Below, in pieces: positions 1-6,607 of a stretch of DNA of 42,037 nucleotides. Numbering within the stretch: the first letter of the stretch is position 1; every line of letters starts with the position of its first letter. Source of the DNA: Synechococcus sp. UW140 (GTDB taxonomy: Bacteria; Cyanobacteriota; Cyanobacteriia; PCC-6307; Cyanobiaceae); assembly GCA_945875915.1 (NCBI GenBank), contig CAMCMT010000022.1:1-42037 (forward strand), in the 5' to 3' direction. A program made the translations under genes and the position numbers. The notes under the pieces are model-generated. The model made no database searches. It saw only the letters and a program-made list of their open reading frames with translations, and was not told the origin of the DNA.

Positions 1-3
1 CCC

Positions 4-456
4 TTGGGCGGCGATGGACAGGCCCCTGCCGCCCAAGGCACCCCCCCGCCCGTGGTGGGTCCCTCCCTTGGCGATCAAGACTCCTTGCGTCAATCGATCG
101 GCCTGCCCCCCCCGCCCTCCGATGGATTGATCGGCATTGACGACGTGCAGCGCACCTTGAATCGCTCCAGGGCGTCGGTGTATCGCTACACCAACACCGA
201 TCCCCGCAACCTCAACCCCCCCTTCAATCCCAAACGGCTCAATCCCGAATACCGCTCTGATCAAAAGGACGCCCTGCTGTTCCACCCCAATGAGGTGGCC
301 CGCTTTGCCCGCGATGTGCTGCGGATCAAGGGGGTGACCGTGGAAGTGCTCCATTCCCCCGCTACCGCCAGCCAGCAGCTGCTGCTGGCGATCTTGACCG
401 AACTCAAGGAGATTCGCGCCTTGCTCCAGCAGCCGGACCAGCCTCCTAGTCCCTAG
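4..456 (+). CDS. Conserved hypothetical protein with HTH-like segment, possibly 5'-truncated
   Basis: The reading frame is open to the window edge, so the TTG at position 4 may not be the true start. The first 40 residues are proline-rich and low in complexity. From about residue 42 (LIGIDDVQRTLNRSRASVYRY) the sequence looks like a helix-turn-helix of the MerR/excisionase type: a helix, a turn with SRASVYR, then basic residues and a second ordered block with NEVARFARDVLRIKG. The last 25 residues form an amphipathic helix ending in a proline tail. This suggests a small DNA-binding protein, but I cannot assign a regulon or a named family. The coding call rests on ordered composition in the middle of the frame and its contrast with the disordered sequence that follows. 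Confidence 0.6.
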   Translation: MGGDGQAPAAQGTPPPVVGPSLGDQDSLRQSIGLPPPPSDGLIGIDDVQRTLNRSRASVYRYTNTDPRNLNPPFNPKRLNPEYRSDQKDALLFHPNEVARFARDVLRIKGVTVEVLHSPATASQQLLLAILTELKEIRALLQQPDQPPSP

Positions 457-917
457 TCCGCGGGGGAGCCAAGGGAGCAGGCCAGGTTGCCGGCTTCAGG
501 GGGGCGGTCCAGCCGGCCTGCGTCCTGCGAAGGGGACCCGTCTTTGAGCTCCTCGTCCGCCGAGTCAGGGTCACCGGGCCGTCCTGGCCGGGCCCCCCGT
601 TGCGGCCTCGACAGCGGTGCCAGAATCCATCCATCCTGTTGAAGCCGCTAGCTGACTTGTTCAGCCAGCTTTGGGAGCCTGTCCTTCGGGACCGTCCCAG
701 GTTTTCACCGGGCTGTTCCGCTTCGTCCCTCCCCGGCCTGCACTGCGGCCGGGAGCGTCGCTGAACCTGTTCCTTCCCCCTTTCCATGGACTCCGACCCC
801 CCTCCCCGAGCCCCGCAGTTGTCCCAAAGGCGGGGCTCGGTTGGAGTGTTTAGTACCCGGCCCCAGCCCGATTCCGACGATCGCTGGGCTGGCCAACGGC
901 CGACGGAACAAAACCCC
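457..917. other. Gene-free stretch rich in hairpins
   Basis: I see no convincing protein in any frame; the open frames here have Arg/Pro/Gly/Ser shadow composition. The stretch does contain compact inverted repeats. One is a GTCC-TTCG-GGAC tetraloop hairpin at 681-692. Another is a 7-bp stem at 732-738 / 747-753, and a third is an 11-bp stem at 806-840. The density of stable stems suggests a structured RNA or leader region, but it does not match the conserved cores of RNase P RNA, tmRNA, SRP RNA or 6S RNA that I know. Its function is unknown. Confidence 0.4.
806..840. terminator. Strong stem-loop, terminator-like
   Basis: Perfect 11-bp inverted repeat (CCGAGCCCCGC at 806-816, complement at 830-840) with a 13-nt loop. 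No true T-run follows on either strand; the plus strand continues TTGGAGTGTTT. It could end a transcript crossing 457-800, or be a leader structure of the small membrane protein downstream. The structure is certain from the sequence, but its role is not. Confidence 0.4.
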
Positions 918-1211
918 ATGCCGCAACAAGGTCCTGGCGAAGCCCCAGCAAGCCCAGAGACCCCAGGCGGCCAATCGACTGATCCCCAGGACTTTCTCCC
1001 AAGGGGTGGCGGGGAGCAGCCAGCTGGCCCTCCGGGCCCGGGCCCGGAGGGCGCTGGACTAGGCCTGGCTGCCCCGCTGATCGGCGCCCTGATTGGCCTG
1101 CTTACCCTGGTAGTGCCCATGGTTGTCGTGTTGGACGATCGGCCGGGTCATCCCCTGTCCAAGCCCCTTTCGCTCCATACCCCTGCCCAGGCTTCCCAAG
1201 GGCCTCCCTAG
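918..1211 (+). CDS. Small proline-rich membrane protein
   Basis: From the ATG at 918 the product has 97 residues: a Pro/Gly/Gln-rich N-terminal half, one hydrophobic segment of about 22 residues (GLAAPLIGALIGLLTLVVPM), and a short polar tail. In frame, an upstream ATG at 786 would add 44 low-complexity residues. I prefer 918 because the 806-840 hairpin would otherwise lie inside the coding region. A single clean transmembrane helix in a GC-rich frame is more than expected by chance, but I do not recognise the family. Its 3' end faces the methyltransferase gene convergently, with a gap of 17 bp. Confidence 0.45.
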   Translation: MPQQGPGEAPASPETPGGQSTDPQDFLPRGGGEQPAGPPGPGPEGAGLGLAAPLIGALIGLLTLVVPMVVVLDDRPGHPLSKPLSLHTPAQASQGPP

Positions 1212-1228
1212 CTGGATCCAGCCTTCCC

Positions 1229-1993
1229 CTAACCGGGCTTCTGCAGCAGAAATCCCTCAAAGGCCAGGGCTTGGAAAATGCGGGCCGGATCGCTGAAGCC
1301 GGCCGCGTTCACCAGGCTGGTCAGGCGGGCCATGCCGACGGGATGGAGCCCCTGGGTGAGGGGCACGAGCTGTTCGGCCGGGGCCTGTAGGCCACCGGCC
1401 CGTTGGAAGCCGACCCAGGCGCTGGCCAGTTGGCCCTCCAAAGAGGGCAGGGAGGTGGACATCAGGTCCACTAGAACCAGTTGGCCGCCGGGGCGCAGGC
1501 TGCGGGCCAGGCCCGAGAGGAAGGCCAGCTTGCTGCCGTCATCGGCGAGGGACTGGAGCACTAGCACCGAAAGGACTCCGGCGAAACGCCCCTGGTAGGT
1601 GGGTGCCTCGGTGAGTTGTTCGACGGTGGTCTGCTGCCATTCGATGGCCGGGGCTCCGGCCAGACGGCTGTGGGCTCCGGCCAGACGGCTGTGGGCCCCG
1701 GCCAGACGGCTGCGGGCCTCGGCCAGCATCGCCGCCGAGGGATCGATGGCGCCCAATCGCCAGTCGGGGCGTTGGGCCACCGCTTCCTGCAGTTCGGCGC
1801 CGGTGCCACAGCCGGCCACCAGCACCTCGGCCCCCGGCTCGGATGCCAGGGGCGACGCGGCGAGCAGGGCCACGGCCAGGCGGGCCAGGCTGCCGTATCC
1901 GGGGATTAGCTGCTGTTGGATCAGGTCGTAGCGGTCTGCCGCCAGCCCAAACGTGGGATCATCCATGGGGTGGGAATCGGTCGCCGGGGCCAT
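1229..1993 (-). CDS. Class I SAM-dependent methyltransferase
   Basis: A Rossmann-fold methyltransferase of 254 residues. Motif I is VLVAGCGTGAELQEA at about residues 57-71, followed by an acidic strand end (LGAIDPSAAMLAEAR). Motif IV/post-IV lies around GVLSVLVLQSL, and LRPGGQLVLVDL is typical of the family. Substrate is unknown. Immediately after motif II the protein carries three copies of a seven-residue unit (SRLAGAH), encoded by a 21-bp tandem repeat, which lengthens a helix next to the SAM pocket. The ATG at 1993 is used; a second in-frame ATG nine codons later is also possible. The gene is divergent from the ferredoxin gene, with 153 bp between their starts. Confidence 0.8.
   Translation of the reverse strand: MAPATDSHPMDDPTFGLAADRYDLIQQQLIPGYGSLARLAVALLAASPLASEPGAEVLVAGCGTGAELQEAVAQRPDWRLGAIDPSAAMLAEARSRLAGAHSRLAGAHSRLAGAPAIEWQQTTVEQLTEAPTYQGRFAGVLSVLVLQSLADDGSKLAFLSGLARSLRPGGQLVLVDLMSTSLPSLEGQLASAWVGFQRAGGLQAPAEQLVPLTQGLHPVGMARLTSLVNAAGFSDPARIFQALAFEGFLLQKPG
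1653..1715. repeat. 21-bp tandem repeat x3 inside methyltransferase gene
   Basis: Three head-to-tail 21-bp units beginning GCTCCGGCCAGACGGCTGTG. The first two are identical and the third differs at two positions. The unit is a multiple of three, so the reading frame is kept and SRLAGAH is repeated in the protein. It looks like recent slippage or unequal exchange. Confidence 0.9.
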
Positions 1994-2146
1994 GGATCAG
2001 GAGCGGGCCAGGACCGCCTAGGGACATCAATGGTAGGGACGGGTAGCCGCGGCAACCCTGCGTGATCTATTGCAACCCACCGGTGCTGGCGCCGAAAGGC
2101 CGCCATTGCCAGGTAGGTTGGTCGGCGCCATGATCCCCAGCCGTCC

Positions 2147-2506
2147 GTGCCCACCATCCGTTTTGAAAAGGAAGGCCAGCAGGTCGGTTGCATCGAGGGG
2201 GCCAACCTGCGCCGAGCGGCCCTAGACGCGGGCATCAACCCCTATGTCGGCCTGAACAATCTCAACAACTGTGGCGGCGTGGGCCAGTGCGGCACCTGCG
2301 TTGTTGAGGTGGTTGAAGGAGCCCGTAATCTTTCGCCCCGCAGTGATGTCGAGCAGGTGTACTTGGCTGATCGCCCCGCCAGCTACCGGCTCAGCTGCCG
2401 CACCACCGTCAACGGTGATGTGACGATCCGCACCCGCCCCCAGGGGGGCGTCGGTTCGGGCTCCAACAGCCTGCTGGGCGCCCTCAAAAATTTGTTTGGT
2501 CGCTGA
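2147..2506 (+). CDS. 2Fe-2S ferredoxin (adrenodoxin-like cysteine spacing)
   Basis: Electron carrier of 119 residues with a single beta-grasp ferredoxin domain. The cluster ligands are C42, C48, C51 and C84, spaced Cx5Cx2Cx32C (core NCGGVGQCGTC). This differs from the plant-type photosynthetic ferredoxin spacing Cx4Cx2C, so it is probably not the main PetF that accepts electrons from photosystem I. The last 20 residues are a Gly/Ser linker plus a short helix (LLGALKNLFGR), a possible docking tail. The GTG start gives MPTIRFEKEG, the expected first strand; an ATG at 2131 is out of frame. The ArsC/Spx-like gene follows after 8 bp in the same orientation, so the two are likely co-transcribed. 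Confidence 0.9.
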   Translation: MPTIRFEKEGQQVGCIEGANLRRAALDAGINPYVGLNNLNNCGGVGQCGTCVVEVVEGARNLSPRSDVEQVYLADRPASYRLSCRTTVNGDVTIRTRPQGGVGSGSNSLLGALKNLFGR

Positions 2507-2514
2507 GCTAGCCC

Positions 2515-2904
2515 ATGGCTATTGCAGGGGATCAACTGCCGCTCAAGGTTTACGCCTACGGCCGCTGCTCCACCTGCCGCAAGGCCCTGGCCTGGCTAGC
2601 CCAGCAGGGCCTTTCTGCTGGGCCGGGCCTGGAGCTCATCGAGATCACCACGAGCCCCCCGTCTCTGGGGACCTTGGCCCAGGCCCTGGTGGCCCTTGGC
2701 GCCATTAAGCGCCTCTTCAACACCAGCGGCCAGAGCTACCGGGCCCTCGGCGCCGCCGCCGTTGCCTCCATGGGCCAAGACGAAGCGCTCCAAGCCTTGG
2801 CTGCCGATGGCAAGTTGATCAAACGCCCCCTGGTCTTTACGGCCCAGGGCAAGGTGCTGGTGGGCTTTAAGCCGGATGAATGGAGTGCGGTGCTGCTCGG
2901 GTAA
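2515..2904 (+). CDS. ArsC/Spx-family thioredoxin-fold protein
   Basis: 129 residues of the arsenate reductase C / Spx / MgsR superfamily. The N-terminal strand-loop KVYAYGRCSTCRKALAWL carries a CxxC pair (C18, C21), which is typical of Spx-like redox proteins; classical ArsC has a single catalytic cysteine. Later family features are AIKRLFNTSGQSYRALG (residues 63-79) and the cis-Pro region IKRPLVF (about 101-107), followed by VLVGFKPDEW. Known family roles are thiol reduction or redox sensing at RNA polymerase; which applies here cannot be told from sequence. The gene lies 8 bp after the ferredoxin gene, which hints at a shared redox role (inference). Confidence 0.85.
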   Translation: MAIAGDQLPLKVYAYGRCSTCRKALAWLAQQGLSAGPGLELIEITTSPPSLGTLAQALVALGAIKRLFNTSGQSYRALGAAAVASMGQDEALQALAADGKLIKRPLVFTAQGKVLVGFKPDEWSAVLLG

Positions 2905-2946
2905 TCCTTGGCGTCCCTGGTTAGGGGGTCGGCAAATGGGGCCAGT

Positions 2947-4425
2947 TCAGGCCGTTTTTGCTTTCGGGGGTACTGAGCCCGGTGACGCCGCAACCGGGCT
3001 CGTCAGTTCATCGAGTTCATCCATCAAGGCATCGATGCCGGCCCGGTTCACCTGGGCCAAGTAGGTGAGCTTGAGGTCCTGCAGCAGGCTGCACAGCAGT
3101 TGCTGACTGCGCTCCAGGGTGCTGCCCGCCTCCAGGGCACCGCCCAGTTCATCGAGGAACCGGTCAGCGAAACGTAAGAGCAGCTCCACCTGGCGGTTGT
3201 CCGGCTGGGAGAGCCGTTTGCCGGTGCTGCGCGAGAGATCGAGCAGGCTCTCGACCACGGCAGCGGAGAGCTGGCTGCTCAATTGGGCGCCCATGGCGCC
3301 ACCCCGGAAGCTCTGCTGCAGGGCATGGCTGAGCACCGCCTGCAGTTCCGGCGACAGCCTGGGGGCCACCTGGCCCAGCACCAGCGGCCCCCAAAGCCGC
3401 AGCAATTCAACGAGGTCTCCCCCCTCCGCCAGGCTGGCCCGCTGGTGGCTGCGCAGGTTGCGAATCCAGCGGGGCCATTGGGGTGAGCGGATCAGGGACT
3501 GGGTGCCATCGACCAGCTGCAGGGCCAGCACCTCAAACAGTTCCAGGGCTAACAGGGACACCACGGCGCGGCTGATCACTGCCCGCAGCGGTTCGATATT
3601 GATCAGGCCGGCGCCGCTGAGGCGCATCACCACTGGCGGAAGCCGCGACCAGCGCCAGATCGGCAGCAGCAGTGGCAGGTCGATCCAGCGGCGTAGCAGG
3701 GCATCGCGCCAGCTCAAGCCCGGCAGGCGCCGCCGCAGGCGCAGCATCCGCAGGCCAATGTCCAGTACGAACACTCCCTGGAACAGCACCAGGTCGTACC
3801 ACCAGAAGTGGTCGCTGGGATGGCCGGTTTCATCGATCGAGCGCCAGTAGCAGGTTTCGATCAGGGGCAGCACCTGCTGCTGCCAGAAGCGGCGTTCCCC
3901 TTGCCAGGGATGGCGCTGCAGCCAGTCGACGCTGAGCAGGCGTGCGTTCGAAAGCTTGGCTGAATCGAGGCCGGCCCGCTGGCGCAGCCTGTTTTTCACC
4001 GTTTCCAGGCTGCCGGACTGGCCCGAGACCAGGAACGGGTTGTCATCGATGATCTGGTCGGTGAGGGCCAGCTGCCGGCGGCGTAGGGCCTGGGCGGCCG
4101 GGGCGGCTGGGTCCTTCAGCAATTGCTGATCCAGTTGGCGGAAGGCGGCCAGGTAGGCCTGGGTCTGGCGGTGGGGCTCGATGCCCTTAATCGGGTCGTA
4201 ATAGGGGGTGATTGACGGCAGCAGCGTCAGCGGTAGCGCCAGGGGCAGGGACGGGAACGGATAGAGGGTGCGCTGCAACCAGAAGGTGCGCAGCGGCACA
4301 TAGGTGAGATCAAACCCCACCCACAGCAGGTTGACGCTGGCCCAGAGGGCCACAAACCGGTCCCAATGGCGCCAGCCCTGGCCCGGGGGGACCCGTTGGG
4401 GTGAGAGCCAGCGGGGACGAACCAT
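2947..4425 (-). CDS. Conserved membrane protein of unknown function
   Basis: 492 residues. A hydrophobic segment near residues 25-45 (FVALWASVNLLWVGFDLTYV) is followed by a soluble stretch (about 80-195) with many Gln, Arg and Trp. A second membrane block spans about 205-310: YDLVLFQGVFVLDIGLRMLR, an Arg-containing helix near LPIWRWSRLPPVVMRL, and RAVVSLLALELFEVLALQLV. The C-terminal 170 residues are helical and soluble (GGDLVELLRLWGPLVLG onward), ending in a disordered SPV-rich tail. The helix series with regularly placed arginines loosely recalls a voltage-sensor-like arrangement, but this is a weak resemblance and no pore motif is seen. The ATG start lies about 100 bp from the divergent lepB gene. 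Family not recognised; coding status is secure from length and composition. Confidence 0.75.
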   Translation of the reverse strand: MVRPRWLSPQRVPPGQGWRHWDRFVALWASVNLLWVGFDLTYVPLRTFWLQRTLYPFPSLPLALPLTLLPSITPYYDPIKGIEPHRQTQAYLAAFRQLDQQLLKDPAAPAAQALRRRQLALTDQIIDDNPFLVSGQSGSLETVKNRLRQRAGLDSAKLSNARLLSVDWLQRHPWQGERRFWQQQVLPLIETCYWRSIDETGHPSDHFWWYDLVLFQGVFVLDIGLRMLRLRRRLPGLSWRDALLRRWIDLPLLLPIWRWSRLPPVVMRLSGAGLINIEPLRAVISRAVVSLLALELFEVLALQLVDGTQSLIRSPQWPRWIRNLRSHQRASLAEGGDLVELLRLWGPLVLGQVAPRLSPELQAVLSHALQQSFRGGAMGAQLSSQLSAAVVESLLDLSRSTGKRLSQPDNRQVELLLRFADRFLDELGGALEAGSTLERSQQLLCSLLQDLKLTYLAQVNRAGIDALMDELDELTSPVAASPGSVPPKAKTA

Positions 4426-4522
4426 GGGGATCGATCAGGGGCGAGCTAGGGCCTGCGACTGCCTAATCTGCCTTACCTGCCCAGCAGGCCCGCCTAGGCG
4501 GTTTTAGAGCCCCGATCCCCAG

Positions 4523-5296
4523 TTGTCTGAGCCGCACCCCTCTGTGCCCCTGGATCCCCCCAGTCCCCAGCCCTCCCCTGCCGTGGCCCCCGACTCCCCC
4601 GCCGCGCATCCGCCCGAGGAGAGTCCCTGGCTGTTCTGGCGGGGCGTGCTGATCACCCTGGCGGTGGCCCTGGGCATCCGCCATTACCTGCTGGAGGCCC
4701 GTTACATCCCCTCGGGATCGATGTTGCCAGGCCTGCAGATCCAGGACCGCCTGCTGGTAGAAAAACTCAGCTACCGCAACCGGGCTCCCCGGCGGGGCGA
4801 GATTGTGGTGTTCCACGCACCCCACCACTTCGATCCAGTCTTGCTGGCTAACCACCGGTCCTCGGCCCTGGGCTGCCTGCTGGTGAACTTGCCCCTGGTG
4901 GGCTCAATCCCGGGCCTGCAAAATCCCGCCTGCGACGCCTACATCAAGCGGGTGGTGGCTGTTGAGGGGGATCACGTTGTGGTGGATCCCCGCGGCCAGC
5001 TCACCCTCAACGGCTACCGCCAGCCTGAGCCCTACGTCAAGAAATGGTGTCCGGTTGATAGCCAGGGCATGGGCCCTTGCCGCACCCTGAACGCCGTGGT
5101 TCCTGCTGACCACGTGCTCACCCTGGGGGATAACCGCGCCAATAGCTGGGATGGCCGCTTCTGGCCCGGCGGTGCCTTCCTGCCCCGCAGCGAAATCATC
5201 GGCCGGGCCTTCTGGCGCTTTTATCCGTTCAATACCGTCGGTTCCCTTGGCCCGGCCGAATCAGGGAGTGGCGTGGCCCCTAAGAACGGCCCTTAA
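4523..5296 (+). CDS. lepB: Signal peptidase I
   Basis: Membrane-bound serine protease that removes signal peptides from exported and thylakoid-lumenal proteins. After a proline-rich cytoplasmic N-terminus there is one transmembrane helix at about residues 37-57. Catalytic box B is IPSGSMLPGL with Ser66, and box D is YIKRVVAVEGDHV with the general-base Lys142. Box E is GDNRANSWDGRFW. The 257-residue length fits a short type I peptidase. The TTG start gives MSEPHPS; no better in-frame start lies nearby. The 3' end overlaps the convergent dihydroorotase-like gene by 17 bp. No regulatory signal is obvious. Confidence 0.95.
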   Translation: MSEPHPSVPLDPPSPQPSPAVAPDSPAAHPPEESPWLFWRGVLITLAVALGIRHYLLEARYIPSGSMLPGLQIQDRLLVEKLSYRNRAPRRGEIVVFHAPHHFDPVLLANHRSSALGCLLVNLPLVGSIPGLQNPACDAYIKRVVAVEGDHVVVDPRGQLTLNGYRQPEPYVKKWCPVDSQGMGPCRTLNAVVPADHVLTLGDNRANSWDGRFWPGGAFLPRSEIIGRAFWRFYPFNTVGSLGPAESGSGVAPKNGP

Positions 5297-6560
5297 TCCC
5301 ACTCGCCAGCACCCGGCCCGTGAGCTCCTGCCTGCGTAAGGGTTGGTTGGCCGCCAGGGAGGCGTCGGGTTCCTGCCAGGGCTGCCACTGCTGCTGCGGA
5401 TCGAACAGGATCCAGTCGCGGCTGCCGGTGCAGAGCAAGGCTGGGGCCAGGCCTAGCACCTGGGCCGGGCCCCAGCAGAGCACCCGCCAGAGATCGGCAG
5501 CCTGCCAGCCCCGGCGCACCACTAGCTCCTGCCAGAGCGCCGGCAGCACGTAGCGGTGACCGGCCACGCCGGGTTTGCGTTGATCCAGGGGCAGCAGCTG
5601 CTCTTCGCCATCGAGGGGCTGGTGCTGCACGGCAACAGCCGTGAGCACCCCGCTGGCCAGGCCAGCGATGAGGGCCTCACGATCGGCGCGGCAGCCAAGG
5701 GAGGGCTGCACTCGCCAGCCTTCCGCCCCCGGATCGAGGCCCCCGGAGTCGGCCAGCAAATGCCACCAGCTGACCGTGGCCAGGGGCCTTTGCTGGCAGG
5801 GCCGCTCCGTCAGTAGGGCCACCCCGGCGGCGGTGGAGAGGTTCATCAGGCGCAGGTTGGCCTGGGGCAGGTCCTGGGCCAGGGCCAGCAGGCTGCCGAG
5901 GGGCATGGTCTCGCTCAGCACCGGATCGGGGGGCCAGCCCAGCCGCAGGGCCTCAACCCCCTCGCGCACGAACCCCGCCTGGCTGAACTCCTCGCTGTGG
6001 GGGGCGATCAACACGGGCCGATCCCCCATTTCGGCTAGGCGCAAACCCCGTTCGAGCAGGGCTAGGGGCGGCATGGTGGCGGCTTCGGCCAGGCCAATGG
6101 CGCCGCAATCCAGCTGCTCGCGATGGGGGGCCAGTTCCAGGCCGGCGCCGCCGCTGCTGAAGCTGCCCCAGGGCAGGATTCGCGCTTCAGCCTGGTCACT
6201 GCTCAGGCGGGGCAGCTGCATCGCCTCGGCCCGGTCCCGCCAGGGATGGGCCTGGGGCAAGAGGGCCACGGTGCCGTAGCCAGCGGCGGCGGCCGAACGG
6301 GCCATGCTCTGCAACGTTTCGGCCCGGCCGCCCAGGGGCTGCTCCAGCACCGAATGGGGGTCCACCAAGGCGGGACCTAGCCACCAGTCCTTGGCATCGA
6401 GGGCTGGCAAACCCAGCAGCTCCGCCCGCTTACGGGCTTCATGCCCGGTAGCGGCTAGGGCGCCGGATTCAATCAGGGCATCACAGCGACGCGGCGGCTG
6501 GCCTGGCGCTTCGAGCAGGTGAACCTGCGCCAGAAAGTGGCTCGAGCCGCTTAACACCAT
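5280..6560 (-). CDS. Dihydroorotase-like protein, probably non-catalytic
   Basis: 426 residues with the amidohydrolase layout of class I dihydroorotase (PyrC/AllB family), the third step of pyrimidine synthesis. Several metal and catalytic positions are changed. The metal-binding HxH in the usual D-x-H-x-H stretch is H69-S-V71 (LVDPHSVLEQP). The segment normally ending in a bridging Asp reads CGAIGLAEAATMP. The HxST position is N240 (LMNLSTAAGV), and the catalytic Asp of the usual DHAPH motif is Gln312 (AVAVQHQPLDGEE). H188 in LIAPHSEE is kept. This pattern matches inactive PyrC' paralogues, known in other bacteria as structural partners of aspartate transcarbamoylase. Which partner it would have here is inference. 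Frame and composition are intact, so it is not a pseudogene. Confidence 0.8.
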   Translation of the reverse strand: MVLSGSSHFLAQVHLLEAPGQPPRRCDALIESGALAATGHEARKRAELLGLPALDAKDWWLGPALVDPHSVLEQPLGGRAETLQSMARSAAAAGYGTVALLPQAHPWRDRAEAMQLPRLSSDQAEARILPWGSFSSGGAGLELAPHREQLDCGAIGLAEAATMPPLALLERGLRLAEMGDRPVLIAPHSEEFSQAGFVREGVEALRLGWPPDPVLSETMPLGSLLALAQDLPQANLRLMNLSTAAGVALLTERPCQQRPLATVSWWHLLADSGGLDPGAEGWRVQPSLGCRADREALIAGLASGVLTAVAVQHQPLDGEEQLLPLDQRKPGVAGHRYVLPALWQELVVRRGWQAADLWRVLCWGPAQVLGLAPALLCTGSRDWILFDPQQQWQPWQEPDASLAANQPLRRQELTGRVLASGIKGRS

Positions 6561-6607
6561 GACAGCCAGTGCCCAGGCACTCGACTTCGGAGGGTAAGCC
6601 CCCCCAT

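Noticed and set aside
661-760. Possible RNase P, SRP or tmRNA gene
   Set aside because: Hairpins are present, but the conserved core sequences of these RNAs are absent on both strands.
446-1120. 224-residue minus-strand open frame
   Set aside because: Composition is Arg/Pro/Gly/Ser-rich without any ordered segment, and it is antisense to a better small membrane protein; typical GC-rich shadow frame.
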